64,000 nt of DNA from an uncultured Lachnospiraceae bacterium (GCA_910586755.1 CAJUJM010000024.1:14076-78075); one strand, 5' to 3'. Positions 35,639 to 44,618 are shown, numbered from the stretch's first letter. Notes: a model not told the origin generated them from the letters alone. Numbers and translations are program-made.

Positions 35639-36661
35639 ATGGAGAAAAGAGAGATAGGAAGGTCAGGAATTATGGCAAGCGGTATCGGCCTGGGGGCCTG
35701 GGCTATCGGCGGAGGTTTATGGTGGGGAGATAATGATGATAAAATGTCCATTAATACCATTCACAGGGCCCTGGAATTGGGGATTAATTGGGTGGACACA
35801 GCCAGGGTTTATGGATTTGGCCACAGCGAGGAAGTGGTAGGGAAAGCGCTTAAAGAGATTTCCAGACATAAAATGGTTTTGTCCACTAAGTGTGGAATCC
35901 AGTGGTATGACAATAGAGGAGAATACCATTTTACAAGAGAAGGCCATGACGTATATAGAGACTTATCCCCCAAGGCTATACGCCGCGACCTGGAACTAAG
36001 TTTAAAGACTTTAGAAACCGAATATGTTGATGTATATTACACTCATTGGCAGTGCAAGACCTACGGCATGATTCCGGTAGCAGATACCATGGGGGAACTG
36101 ATGAAAATGAAGCAGGAAGGAAAGATCCGCGCCATTGGAGCTTCCAATGTGGATATCCAGATATTAAAGGATTATGTGGATGCAGGACAGCTGGATGTGA
36201 TTCAGGAGAAGCTGAGCATTTTGGATAGAAAGCCAGAGGCAGAATTATTGCCTTTTTGTGAGAAATATGGGATTTCTCTGCAGACTTATTCGCCCATTGA
36301 ACAAGGGCTTCTGGCGGGAAAGGCATCTGATAATTATATAGCCGCGCCGGGAGATGTTCGGGAAGGAAAGTTCTGGTGGAGGAGTGAAAACATCCCGGAA
36401 GTAAACCAGATGTTGGCTGGATGGAGGGATTTGACAGAAAAATATCAGTGTACGCTGGCCAATTTGTGTATTAAATGGAATTCTATGCTGTCACCGGAAA
36501 TTAATGTGCTTTGCGGAGCAAGAAAGCTATCTCAGATTGAGGATACAGCAAAGTCGCTGGATATCAGCCTCACGAAGGAAGAGTTTTTGCGGATGAAAAA
36601 AGATGCAGATGCGCTTATACAAAGGACAGGCAAAACAGAAAGCAAAAAATATTGTCGGTGA
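35639..36661 (+). CDS. Aldo/keto reductase
   Basis: 340 aa TIM barrel. Catalytic tetrad positions recognisable: DTARVYGFGHSE (Asp and Tyr), LSTKCG (Lys), THWQ (His). Probably an NAD(P)H-dependent reductase of a sugar or keto-sugar in the PTS pathway. AAAGGAG lies 12 nt upstream. Its 3' end is close to the next gene. Confidence 0.88.
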   Translation: MEKREIGRSGIMASGIGLGAWAIGGGLWWGDNDDKMSINTIHRALELGINWVDTARVYGFGHSEEVVGKALKEISRHKMVLSTKCGIQWYDNRGEYHFTREGHDVYRDLSPKAIRRDLELSLKTLETEYVDVYYTHWQCKTYGMIPVADTMGELMKMKQEGKIRAIGASNVDIQILKDYVDAGQLDVIQEKLSILDRKPEAELLPFCEKYGISLQTYSPIEQGLLAGKASDNYIAAPGDVREGKFWWRSENIPEVNQMLAGWRDLTEKYQCTLANLCIKWNSMLSPEINVLCGARKLSQIEDTAKSLDISLTKEEFLRMKKDADALIQRTGKTESKKYCR

Positions 36662-36684
36662 AGAAAAAAGAAAGGGATAAAAAA

Positions 36685-37368
36685 ATGAAGATTGCAGTAC
36701 TTAATGAGTTTAGCCAGGCGCCGAAGAACGGAATTATCGTTAAGGAGCTAAAAGCAGTGGTAGAGCCCATGGGGCATCAAGTTTATAATGCGGCTATGGA
36801 GGCTCCCCTTACGGCTCAGGATATTCCGGAAGCATATACAAAAGAAAATCCGAGGCTTACTTATCTGCATTTAGGTATCCAGGCAGCGCTTCTTTTAAAC
36901 TCCAAAGCCGTAGATTTTGTGGTAACCGGATGCGGTACGGGACAGGGCGCCTTAATGTCCTTAAATATGTATCCCGGAGTTGTGTGCGGGTATTGCATTG
37001 AGCCTACGGATGCTTATCTGTTTTTGCAGATTAACAACGGCAATGCGCTGTCTATTCCTTACGCGAAGGGATTTGGCTGGGGAGCAGAATTGAATCTAAA
37101 TAATATTTTCTCCAGAGCGTTTGGCTCGCCTAAGGGCATGGGATATCCGGACGGCCGCAAGGAGGCCCAGAACCGCAATGCCGATCTGTTGTTTGAGGTG
37201 AAGAAGCAGGTGGCGAAACCGTTGATTGAGGCGTTAAAGGCCATTGATCCGGAACTGGTGAAAGAATGTATGATCCCGAGATTCTTGGATTGCTTCTACG
37301 CAGGATGCAGGGATGGTGAGCTGAAGGCATTTGTTGATGAAGTAGTAAGTCATGATAAGCTGAATTAG
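36685..37368 (+). CDS. RpiB/LacA/LacB-family sugar-phosphate isomerase
   Basis: 227 aa from the ATG at 36685 (AAAGGGA before it). Contains the VVTGCGTGQGALM motif with the catalytic Cys of the RpiB family and EPTDAYLFLQINNGNALS. At 227 aa it is longer than RpiB (about 150), with an extra C-terminal helix block. It would interconvert aldose and ketose phosphates from the PTS. Last gene of the operon. Confidence 0.82.
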   Translation: MKIAVLNEFSQAPKNGIIVKELKAVVEPMGHQVYNAAMEAPLTAQDIPEAYTKENPRLTYLHLGIQAALLLNSKAVDFVVTGCGTGQGALMSLNMYPGVVCGYCIEPTDAYLFLQINNGNALSIPYAKGFGWGAELNLNNIFSRAFGSPKGMGYPDGRKEAQNRNADLLFEVKKQVAKPLIEALKAIDPELVKECMIPRFLDCFYAGCRDGELKAFVDEVVSHDKLN

Positions 37369-37369
37369 T

Positions 37370-38032
37370 TCATTTTGCCCCGTCCCCCTTCTCAGCCAGG
37401 GCCGTCAGACCATCCATGTCCTGTATTATGGTCTGGTGGCCCTGTTTGCTGATAATCCCTGCTTCTTTAAGGCGGGCCATCAGGCGGGTCACCGTTATGG
37501 TGTGAACTCCCAGATAATTGGAAAGCTCCGGATAGGAGAAGTCTTTAGGCAAAAGGCAGACTCCGTTCTGGCAGGTGGACAATTCCATAAGGGCATGGCA
37601 GAGGCTGGTAATATTATCCCCGTCCTGAAGGGCATAGGAGTGGCGCAGAGCGCTGTCATAATGGGACACCGTAACCTGAAACAGCCAGCGGTAAAAGTCC
37701 GGATGGGTATCTACATAATCCAGAAAAGTCCGGTATGGTATCTGATACAAAGTGCAGGCAGACTTGGCGGTAATGGAAAATGCATAAAAGGTCTCGTCAG
37801 AATAGCTTTTGACAAAAGCAGGAATAAAGCCGACAAAATCTCCGGGAAAGAAATACTGGTAAATCTGCTCCCTGCCATCAGTGGAAATGCTGTGAAGGGC
37901 GCACAAGCCCTGCTCCAGACAATAAACGTATTTATCCTTCTGGGCACGGTTGGAGAGCAAATCATGTTTTTTTACCTGGATTAGGGTTCCGAGTGAGCGG
38001 ATAGCCTGGTAATAAGGAGAATTTGGCAGCAT
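37370..38032 (-). CDS. Crp/Fnr-family transcriptional regulator
   Basis: 220 aa. cNMP-binding-like beta barrel at about 10-120 (YFFPGDFVGFIPAF) and a Crp-type HTH at about 155-205 (LSNYLGVHTITVTRLMARL). No Cys cluster typical of FNR. The last codons (37395-37446) contain a hairpin-forming stretch that also occurs after the toxin gene at 38740-38791. Effector and targets unknown. Confidence 0.88.
   Translation of the reverse strand: MLPNSPYYQAIRSLGTLIQVKKHDLLSNRAQKDKYVYCLEQGLCALHSISTDGREQIYQYFFPGDFVGFIPAFVKSYSDETFYAFSITAKSACTLYQIPYRTFLDYVDTHPDFYRWLFQVTVSHYDSALRHSYALQDGDNITSLCHALMELSTCQNGVCLLPKDFSYPELSNYLGVHTITVTRLMARLKEAGIISKQGHQTIIQDMDGLTALAEKGDGAK
37395..37446. repeat. crp 3'-end segment duplicated beyond the toxin gene (copy A)
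   Basis: 52 bp within the crp coding sequence, 44 of 52 identical to 38740-38791. The copy here forms an imperfect CAGGGC/GCCCTG hairpin. Confidence 0.85.
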
Positions 38033-38059
38033 AAAGGGAATTCCTTTCTCAGTGCCCCT

Positions 38060-38088
38060 ATTATACCATCCCGGTTAGTAGATGAAAA
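38060..38088 (-). promoter_or_regulatory. Promoter of the Crp/Fnr gene
   Basis: Minus strand TTTTCA (38088-38083), 17 nt, TATAAT (38065-38060), with TGG before the -10. The AACATTTGATGTT palindrome at 38100-38112 could be an operator. Confidence 0.6.
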
Positions 38089-38115
38089 GATGAAATCATA
38101 ACATTTGATGTTTTT
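38061..38115. repeat. crp promoter segment duplicated (copy B)
   Basis: 55 bp found again at 38790-38844 with one mismatch. Copy B is the native crp control region, including its -10. Confidence 0.9.
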
Positions 38116-38122
38116 CATTATG

Positions 38123-38151
38123 TTGACAACAGCCGGACTTTTGAGTATGAT
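38123..38151 (+). promoter_or_regulatory. Promoter of the toxin-antitoxin pair
   Basis: TTGACA (38123-38128), 17 nt, TATGAT (38146-38151): a near-consensus promoter directly before the antitoxin ribosome site. Confidence 0.75.
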
Positions 38152-38174
38152 ATCCTTGAATGGAGGTGTTCTGC

Positions 38175-38447
38175 ATGGAAACAACCAATTTAAACATTAG
38201 AATAGATAAAGCTATTAAAGATCAGGCGGAACAGATTTTTAATGAACTTGGCCTGAATATGACAACGGCTGTTAATATATTCCTGAGAACTACTATCCGC
38301 GAACACGGCATTCCCTTTGAGTTAAAACTGGAAGTGCCGAATGAAATAACGGCAGCAGCAATTGAAGAAGGAAGAAAGCTTATGGCTGACCCTTCTGCTC
38401 CAAGATATTCAAGCATGGAATCTCTTAAGGCGGCATTGGAAGTATGA
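38175..38447 (+). CDS. relB: RelB/DinJ-family antitoxin
   Basis: 90 aa. N-terminal ribbon-helix-helix (LNIRIDKAIKDQAEQIFNELGLNM) of the RelB/DinJ family, binding DNA and toxin. The ATG at 38175 has GGAGGTG 6 nt before it; an ATG at 38160 is too close to the transcription start. Overlaps the toxin start by 4 nt (ATGA). Confidence 0.9.
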   Translation: METTNLNIRIDKAIKDQAEQIFNELGLNMTTAVNIFLRTTIREHGIPFELKLEVPNEITAAAIEEGRKLMADPSAPRYSSMESLKAALEV

Positions 38448-38725
38448 AATATGATGTTCAATTTACGAATCAGTTTAAAAAGGATTTGAAACTTGCAAAA
38501 AAGCAAAATAAAGATCTTGATAAACTGTTTGAAGCAGTCAGTATTTTAGCGAATGGTGGTACGCTGGATGCAGCATACAGAGATCATGCGCTTACAGGAA
38601 ACTATAAAGGTACTCGTGAATGTCATATTGAGCCGGATTGGTTATTAATATATGAGATTTGTGGCAATGTTCTTGTTCTGATGCTTTACAGACTTGGAAC
38701 ACACTCAGAACTTTTTAAAAAGTAA
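38444..38725 (+). CDS. yafQ: YafQ-family mRNA interferase toxin
   Basis: 93 aa, RelE/ParE fold. The C-terminal active-site patch YRLGTHSELF matches YafQ's catalytic His region. Cleaves mRNA on the ribosome in family members. Co-translated with the antitoxin, which represses the pair. Confidence 0.9.
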   Translation: MKYDVQFTNQFKKDLKLAKKQNKDLDKLFEAVSILANGGTLDAAYRDHALTGNYKGTRECHIEPDWLLIYEICGNVLVLMLYRLGTHSELFKK

Positions 38726-38739
38726 ATAGAAAGCTGCAG

Positions 38740-38791
38740 GCCAGGGCTGTTAGACCATCTATATCCTTTATTATGGTCTGACAGCCCTGTT
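38740..38791. repeat. Copy A' of crp-derived hairpin (terminator of the toxin-antitoxin pair)
   Basis: Homologous to 37395-37446 with eight differences. Here CAGGGCTGTTAGACCAT pairs with ATGGTCTGACAGCCCTG over 17 positions (one G-U), a better stem than in crp. It lies 15 nt after the toxin stop and probably ends its transcript, though only a short T tail follows. Confidence 0.8.
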
Positions 38792-38844
38792 ATACCATCC
38801 CGGTCAGTAGATGAAAAGATGAAATCATAACATTTGATGTTTTT
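38790..38844. repeat. Copy B' of crp promoter segment
   Basis: 54 of 55 identical to 38061-38115. Its first base changes the -10 from TATAAT to TATAAC, so activity toward the toxin gene is doubtful. It is followed by the spacer upstream of the YitT gene. Confidence 0.85.
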
Positions 38845-38959
38845 TTCAATTCTTAAATTCGCTATAATCTTGTCAGAATTAAGAGAACTATTCAGCTATA
38901 GGGAAATTTGTGGGGAATAGTTACGAAATTTAGTAGATTTGGGAAGTGAGGAGAAAGAT

Positions 38960-39817
38960 GTGAGAATGAGTCGGAGTTTATTCAGAATCCTGGGAATCAT
39001 TGGGGGAAATGCCATATTTGCTTTTGGCCTTGTTGCATTTTCCATGCCCAATGGATTTTTAGTAGGAGGGGCTACAGGTATTGCAAGAAGCATCCAGTTC
39101 TTTTTTCATTTGGATATATCGGTGACAGTAGCCTGTATTAACGTAATCATGTTCTTTTTAGGGTTGTGGGTTCTTGGAAAGAGGTTTGCGCTTACTACCA
39201 TTATCAGCACCCTTTTATTTCCTGTGCTGCTCAACCGTCTGCTTGCCATAGAAACCCTGGGGAATCTTACAGATGACCGCCTTTTGGCCGCTGTGTTTGG
39301 CGGCGCTCTTGTGGGGCTGGGACTTGGTATTGTAATGCGGCTGGGCGGTTCTACCGGCGGTATGGATATCCCGCCGCTGATTATGCACAAAAAATTCCGA
39401 ATCCCGGTAGCAGTGACCATGTACTGCCTGGATGTGTTTATCCTGCTGTCGCAGATGCTGTTTTCTGATACAGAGGAAATCCTGTACGGTATCGTGTCTG
39501 TACTGCTGACCTCCTTTGTGGTAAATCAGGTATTGATATTCGGCGGCGGCGATGTCCAGGTGCTGATAATCAGCAGGGAATATGAGCGGATTAATGAAAT
39601 TATTCAAAAAGACCTGGATCGGGGCTCTACCTATGTGCCGATCCAGACCGGTTTCCAGAAATTAGACCAGAAGGCAATTCTCTGTGTCCTTCCTAACCGG
39701 GAGATGAGCCATTTAAACCAGTATGTTCAGCAGATTGATCCCAAGGCGTTTATCATCATCAACGGAGTACGTGAGGTTCGGGGCCGGGGCTTTACCCTGG
39801 ATAAACATCTGGCGTGA
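38960..39817 (+). CDS. YitT-family membrane protein
   Basis: 285 aa, five to six membrane segments in the first 180 residues (IIGGNAIFAFGLVAFSMPNGFLVGG) and a C-terminal DUF2179 domain (REYERINEIIQKDLDRGSTYVPIQTGF). The GTG at 38960 has GAGGAG 6 nt upstream and is my choice; an ATG at 38966 is also possible. Function of the family is not established. Confidence 0.85.
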   Translation: MRMSRSLFRILGIIGGNAIFAFGLVAFSMPNGFLVGGATGIARSIQFFFHLDISVTVACINVIMFFLGLWVLGKRFALTTIISTLLFPVLLNRLLAIETLGNLTDDRLLAAVFGGALVGLGLGIVMRLGGSTGGMDIPPLIMHKKFRIPVAVTMYCLDVFILLSQMLFSDTEEILYGIVSVLLTSFVVNQVLIFGGGDVQVLIISREYERINEIIQKDLDRGSTYVPIQTGFQKLDQKAILCVLPNREMSHLNQYVQQIDPKAFIIINGVREVRGRGFTLDKHLA

Positions 39818-39889
39818 CAGGCTTCCTTGTCGGGTATTACCTGACCTGACAGGGCGTTTGCAAACACGGGAAATTCAGGAGGGAACATT

Positions 39890-40489
39890 ATGTTTCAGGA
39901 TATTCAAAACGCCATAGATAACGAAACTACCATTTCCGAAACTTCATATACCAACGAAAGCCTGTCGGATTTAGAGGCGCGGGGGCTGGAATTTGGCAAT
40001 GTAGTATTTGAAGGCTGCCGTTTTACGGAATGTAGCTTTTTATCGGCCAGCTTTTTTCAGGTACAGTTTCTGAATTGCATCTTTGAAAGCTGCAGCTTTG
40101 TAAACGGATATTTTCGGAACTGCGCTTTTTCCGGCTGCCAGGCAGACAAATGTAATTTTGGCCAGTCCAGCTTCCGCTCTGTATCGGTAAAGGGAGGGAG
40201 CTGGTATTATGCAAACTTTGCTAATACCCTGTGGGAAAACAGCAGGATAGAAAACAGTGCTATGAACAGCGCTTTTTTTCCTGAAACGAAGCTGAAAAAG
40301 ACCTCTTTTCACAATGTAAACCTGTCCGGTGCAGACTTTTTTAAAACACCCTTAAAGGGACAGGATCTCTCTTCCTGCATCATTGAGGGAATCCAGGTAT
40401 CTGACAGTTTTTCCGAACTAAAAGGATTAAAGATCAACCTGACCCAGGCGGCAGACGTGGCGGTGCTTTTGGGAATAAAGATTTCTTAA
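39890..40489 (+). CDS. Pentapeptide-repeat protein
   Basis: 199 aa. From about residue 30, five-residue repeats with central Leu/Phe (such as FEGCRFTECSF, CIFESCSF, NCAFSGCQ) that fold into a right-handed beta helix. Roles range from DNA-gyrase protection to scaffolding; none is evident here. AGGAGGGAAC precedes the ATG. Confidence 0.88.
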   Translation: MFQDIQNAIDNETTISETSYTNESLSDLEARGLEFGNVVFEGCRFTECSFLSASFFQVQFLNCIFESCSFVNGYFRNCAFSGCQADKCNFGQSSFRSVSVKGGSWYYANFANTLWENSRIENSAMNSAFFPETKLKKTSFHNVNLSGADFFKTPLKGQDLSSCIIEGIQVSDSFSELKGLKINLTQAADVAVLLGIKIS

Positions 40490-40490
40490 G

Positions 40491-40541
40491 GGTGTACAAA
40501 ATCGCCGGAAGTTTGTGCGGTTTTGTGCATCCTTTCCTTTT
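40491..40541 (+). terminator. Terminator after the pentapeptide gene
   Basis: About 15-bp stem with one bulge (40491-40505 with 40517-40532) and T-rich tail CTTTCCTTTT. Confidence 0.65.
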
Positions 40542-40578
40542 AGAGGGAAAAAATTATAGCAATTCGACGATTTCCAAC

Positions 40579-40607
40579 TTGCAATTTCCTTGAAAACATG
40601 TTAAGAT
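40579..40607 (+). promoter_or_regulatory. Promoter of the glpK leader
   Basis: TTGCAA (40579-40584), 17 nt, TAAGAT (40602-40607); it lies 165 bp upstream of the start codon, leaving a long leader. Confidence 0.65.
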
Positions 40608-40638
40608 TATCCATAGATAAATGAATAAATTGCCTTTA

Positions 40639-40693
40639 GAGATGACAGAGCAGGGTAAAAAGCTGCGGATAAGCCGCGCATGCCCTGCTTTTT
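40639..40693 (+). terminator. glpK leader terminator with GlpP-type motif
   Basis: GAGA (40639-40642), four bases, AGAG (40647-40650), then a stem AGCAGGG (40649-40655) / CCCTGCT (40683-40689) and TTTTT. The shared motif with the glpD leader (43079) is GAGA-N4-AGAG. GlpP with glycerol-3-phosphate would prevent termination; glpP is in this window. The attenuation is inferred. Confidence 0.65.
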
Positions 40694-40771
40694 CTTTCGC
40701 TTTTGGTAAAAAATTAACAAACCTTTTAAGAAAGAAAAAGTATCCCTAAGGTAGCACAGGAGGAGAAGGAT

Positions 40772-42268
40772 ATGGGAAGATATGTCATTGCGCTGGATCA
40801 GGGAACCACCAGTTCCAGATGCATCCTGTTTGACGAACAGGGAACCATTTGCAGCGTAGCCCAGAAAGAATTCACTCAGATTTACCCACAGCCGGGCTGG
40901 GTGGAGCATAATCCTATGGAAATTTGGTCCTCGCAGCTTTCTGTGACCATGGAGGCCATGGGAAAGATTGGCGCTCACTACAGCGATATTGCCGCTATCG
41001 GCATTACCAATCAGCGTGAAACCACCATCGTATGGGACAGAGACACCGGGGAACCGGTATATAATGCCATTGTGTGGCAGTGCCGGAGAACTGCAGACCG
41101 TATCGAGAAACTGAAAGAGGACGGCCTGGAAGAAAAGATTATACAACGCACCGGCCTCATCCCGGATGCATATTTTTCCGGAAGCAAAATCGAATGGATT
41201 CTGGATAACGTACCGGGAGCCAGGGAAAAGGCGGAAAACGGGGAGTTAATGTTTGGAACCGTAGACACCTGGCTGATTTGGAATCTGACAAAAGGCTGTA
41301 TCCATGTAACAGATTATACAAATGCCGCCCGCACCATGCTCTTTGACATTCACAAAAAATGTTGGGATGACGAAATTCTGGAGTATTTCCGGATTCCCAA
41401 AAGTATGCTTCCTGATGTAAAGCCGTCCAGCTGTGTATATGGCTATACTTCGTCAGATGTAATCGGCGGTAAGATTCCCATTGCCGGGGCGGCAGGCGAC
41501 CAGCAGGCAGCTTTATTCGGCCAGTGCTGCTTTGAGGAAGGGGAAGTAAAAAATACATACGGAACCGGCTGCTTCCTGCTGATGAATACAGGAACTAAGG
41601 CAGTCCGCTCCAACAATGGGCTTTTAACCACCATTGCTGCCAGCACCCAGGAGGAAACGCAGTATGCCCTGGAGGGCAGCGTGTTTGTGGCAGGCGCGGC
41701 AGTACAGTGGCTGAGAGATGAGATGCGTATGGTTCGTACCGCAGGACAGACTGAGGAATACTGTACTGCCGTGGAAGATACCGGCGGCGTTTACGTGGTT
41801 CCCGCCTTTGCAGGCCTGGGCGCTCCTTACTGGGATCAGTACGCCAGGGGAACGATTGTAGGAGTTACCCGGGGAACCAATAAAGAGCAGTTTATCCGGG
41901 CAACCGTAGAAGCCATGGCTTACCAGGTTCACGATTTGATAGAATCCATGGAGCAGGATTCGGGATTGTGTTTAAAGCAGCTTCGGGTGGACGGCGGAGC
42001 CTGCGCCAACAATTTCCTGATGCAGTTTCAGGCCGATATATTAAATTCCCAGATTGTCCGCCCCGAGTGTATTGAAACCACAGCTTTAGGAGCCGCTTAT
42101 CTGGCAGGGCTGGCAGTAGGCTATTGGAAGAGCAAGGATGAAATTCGGAAAAACTGGAAGATTTCCCGATCCTTTGCCAATGCCATGGAAGCGGACCGCC
42201 GGGAAAGGCTTGTAAAGGGCTGGAAGCGGGCTGTAAAATGTGCTCTTTGCTGGTCAGAGGAAGAGTAA
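40772..42268 (+). CDS. glpK: Glycerol kinase
   Basis: 498 aa FGGY-family kinase, close to the usual 500. Motifs DQGTTSSRCILFDEQG, GWVEHNPMEIW, GITNQRETTIVWD and GVTRGTNKEQFIRATVEAMAYQ. Converts glycerol to glycerol-3-phosphate using ATP. No HPr-phosphorylated His motif was looked for beyond this. AGGAGGAGAAGG before the ATG. Confidence 0.97.
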   Translation: MGRYVIALDQGTTSSRCILFDEQGTICSVAQKEFTQIYPQPGWVEHNPMEIWSSQLSVTMEAMGKIGAHYSDIAAIGITNQRETTIVWDRDTGEPVYNAIVWQCRRTADRIEKLKEDGLEEKIIQRTGLIPDAYFSGSKIEWILDNVPGAREKAENGELMFGTVDTWLIWNLTKGCIHVTDYTNAARTMLFDIHKKCWDDEILEYFRIPKSMLPDVKPSSCVYGYTSSDVIGGKIPIAGAAGDQQAALFGQCCFEEGEVKNTYGTGCFLLMNTGTKAVRSNNGLLTTIAASTQEETQYALEGSVFVAGAAVQWLRDEMRMVRTAGQTEEYCTAVEDTGGVYVVPAFAGLGAPYWDQYARGTIVGVTRGTNKEQFIRATVEAMAYQVHDLIESMEQDSGLCLKQLRVDGGACANNFLMQFQADILNSQIVRPECIETTALGAAYLAGLAVGYWKSKDEIRKNWKISRSFANAMEADRRERLVKGWKRAVKCALCWSEEE

Positions 42269-42283
42269 AAACAGGAGGTACGG

Positions 42284-42985
42284 ATGGAGATCACATTTGA
42301 TATTTTAGGACTTAATACTGCTCAGGCCATTTTTGATCAGTCAGAGCTTCTTTTGAGAATTGTTTTGGCCTGTATTCTGGGAATCATGATTGGAAACGAG
42401 AGAAAGAACCGGAATAAATCGGCGGGTATCCGTACCCATGCACTTGTAGCCATGGGTTCTGCCCTGATGATGGTGGTATCCAAATACGGCTTTATTGATA
42501 TTCTGGAGTTTGGAAAAAGCGATGGCTCCCGTATTGCAGCTCAGGTTGTCAGCGGCGTGGGATTTTTAGGAGCCGGGGTTATTTTTGTCCGCAACAATCT
42601 GGTCAGCGGACTTACCACCTCGGCAGGTATCTGGGCCACGGCAGGCGTAGGGCTGGCAGTGGGGTCCGGTCTCTATGTCATTGGCATTGCATCCGGCCTT
42701 ATGATTATCCTGATGCAGGATATTACTCACAGGATTGCACATTTTGCCGATGTAGCATCCGGCGGCATTATCCGAATGACCATAGCTCAGGAAGAAGGGG
42801 CCGTGAAAAGGATGGAGAATTTCCTGGAAAAACAAAGAGTGGAAATTTCTGCCGTTAAGGTTCACAAGAATAAAAAGGATGAAGTAAAACTGGAGTTTGA
42901 GGTAATCTATCCTCCGGGATTTGACAAATCTGCTCTGTTTTCCAGTTTGGCAGAAGAAAAGTCGGTTATGGCAATTAGTGAATAA
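42284..42985 (+). CDS. MgtC/SapB-family membrane protein
   Basis: 233 aa. Four to five membrane segments; family motif GIMIGNERKNRNKSAGIRTHALV, and GVGFLGAGVIFVRNN. A soluble C-terminal ACT-like region follows from about residue 155. Lies 15 nt after glpK, so in the same operon. MgtC relatives affect ATP synthase or Mg2+ balance; role here is unknown. Confidence 0.9.
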   Translation: MEITFDILGLNTAQAIFDQSELLLRIVLACILGIMIGNERKNRNKSAGIRTHALVAMGSALMMVVSKYGFIDILEFGKSDGSRIAAQVVSGVGFLGAGVIFVRNNLVSGLTTSAGIWATAGVGLAVGSGLYVIGIASGLMIILMQDITHRIAHFADVASGGIIRMTIAQEEGAVKRMENFLEKQRVEISAVKVHKNKKDEVKLEFEVIYPPGFDKSALFSSLAEEKSVMAISE

Positions 42986-43023
42986 ACGGTTAAAAAAAGT
43001 TATAATAGGTTTACTGGAATTTC

Positions 43024-43052
43024 TTGACAATTGGTGTCAGATTGTGTTAGCA
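43024..43052 (+). promoter_or_regulatory. Promoter of the G3P dehydrogenase leader
   Basis: TTGACA (43024-43029), 17 nt, TTAGCA (43047-43052); 124 bp upstream of the start. Confidence 0.7.
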
Positions 43053-43078
43053 TAAAAGCAGTTTAATAAGACACCTGT

Positions 43079-43138
43079 GAGACCATAGAGTAAGGTAAAC
43101 CAAACGGACAAGCCCGTTGTTTTCCCTTACTCTTTTTT
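43079..43138 (+). terminator. G3P dehydrogenase leader terminator with GlpP-type motif
   Basis: GAGA (43079-43082), four bases, AGAG (43087-43090), stem AGAGTAAGG / CCTTACTCT (43087-43095 with 43125-43133) followed by TTTTTT. Fourteen of 19 bases match the glpK leader motif. Antitermination by GlpP is inferred. Confidence 0.72.
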
Positions 43139-43175
43139 AGTCTAGGGGTATAAAAACGTAAATGGAGGAGAAGAA

Positions 43176-44618
43176 ATGAAGGAAATGAATTTCGATGCGG
43201 TGATTATCGGCGGCGGCGTGACCGGTTGTGCCATCGCCAGAGAGCTTTCCCGTTACGATCTGCACGCGTGTGTAGTAGAGCGGGAAGAGGATGTTTGCTC
43301 CGGCACATCCAAGGCCAACAGCGCCATTGTCCATGCCGGACATGACGCAGCGCCAGGATCTGCAAAGGCCAAATTCAATGTGGAAGGCAACCGCATGATG
43401 GGAGAGCTTGCAGAGGATCTGGAATTTGAGTTTAAGAGAAACGGCTCTTTGATCCTGTGCTTTGCGGAGGAAGATATGCCTGCCCTCCAGGAATTATACA
43501 ACAAAGGTGTGAAAAACGGCGTGCCGGATTTAAAGATTATTACCGGCGACGAGGCAAGGGCCATGGAACCCAACGTAACGGATACTGCAGTTGCCGCCCT
43601 CTATGCGCCGACCGGCGGTATTGTATGCCCCTTCGGTTTGACCATAGCTCTGGCTGAGAATGCCTGCGACAACGGTGTGGAATTTATTTTCAACACCAAG
43701 GTAGAAGATGTAAAGAAGGCTGGCAATGGCTACGACATTACCACCAATAACGGCGTTATCCATACCACCTATGTTATCAATGCGGCAGGCGTTTATGCAG
43801 ACGAGATTCACAACATGGTAAGCGATAAAAAGCTTCACATTATCCCCAGAAAGGGCGATTACTGCTTACTGGATAAAGAGGCGGGAAATCATGTTGAAAA
43901 GACTATCTTCCAGCTTCCCGGCAAGCTTGGAAAGGGTATCTTAGTTACCCCCACCATCCATGGAAATCTTCTCACCGGTCCTACTGCAACCAATTTAGAG
44001 GATAAAGAAGCAACCAAGACTACTGCAGAAGAGCTGGCATTCGTTATGGAAAAGGCCAACGTAAGCGTAAAGAACGTTCCCTTCCGCCAGGTTATCACCT
44101 CATTCTCCGGCCTGCGTGCTCATGAGGAAGGCGATGATTTTGTAATCGGCGAGGCAGAGGATGCAGAGAATTTCTTTGATGCTGCCGGCATTGAGTCTCC
44201 CGGACTTTCCAGCGCACCGGCTATCGGCGTGTACATAGCAGAGCTGGTTGCAGAGAAAGCAGGCGCTGCAAAGAAGGAAAACTGGAACGGCAAGAGAAAA
44301 GGATTTGTTCGCCCCGAGCACATGACTAAGGAAGAAAGAGCTGCTCTAATTAAAGAACATCCTGAGTACGGTTCGATAGTATGCCGCTGTGAAGGCGTCA
44401 GCGAAGGGGAGATTATGGATGCTATCAACCGCACCTTAGGAGCTGTATCCTTAGACGGTATCAAACGCCGTGTACGTCAGGGCATGGGCCGCTGCCAGGC
44501 AGGCTTCTGCACTCCCAGAACTATGGAGATTCTGGCCAGAGAACGCGGCATGAAGATGGAAGACATTTGCAAGAACGCACCCGGTTCCAATATGTTAACC
44601 GGCAGCAAAGATAAATAA
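43176..44618 (+). CDS. glpA: Anaerobic glycerol-3-phosphate dehydrogenase-like FAD subunit (GlpA type)
   Basis: 480 aa. FAD-binding VIIGGGVTGCAIARELS at the N-terminus, DAO fold to about 370, then a BFD-like [2Fe-2S] domain (CRCEGVSEGEI, GRCQAGFCTP). This architecture is the clostridial GlpA type that works with a GlpB-like partner and a small Cys protein, replacing E. coli GlpABC. Oxidises glycerol-3-phosphate to dihydroxyacetone phosphate. Preceded by the GlpP-type leader. Confidence 0.88.
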   Translation: MKEMNFDAVIIGGGVTGCAIARELSRYDLHACVVEREEDVCSGTSKANSAIVHAGHDAAPGSAKAKFNVEGNRMMGELAEDLEFEFKRNGSLILCFAEEDMPALQELYNKGVKNGVPDLKIITGDEARAMEPNVTDTAVAALYAPTGGIVCPFGLTIALAENACDNGVEFIFNTKVEDVKKAGNGYDITTNNGVIHTTYVINAAGVYADEIHNMVSDKKLHIIPRKGDYCLLDKEAGNHVEKTIFQLPGKLGKGILVTPTIHGNLLTGPTATNLEDKEATKTTAEELAFVMEKANVSVKNVPFRQVITSFSGLRAHEEGDDFVIGEAEDAENFFDAAGIESPGLSSAPAIGVYIAELVAEKAGAAKKENWNGKRKGFVRPEHMTKEERAALIKEHPEYGSIVCRCEGVSEGEIMDAINRTLGAVSLDGIKRRVRQGMGRCQAGFCTPRTMEILARERGMKMEDICKNAPGSNMLTGSKDK

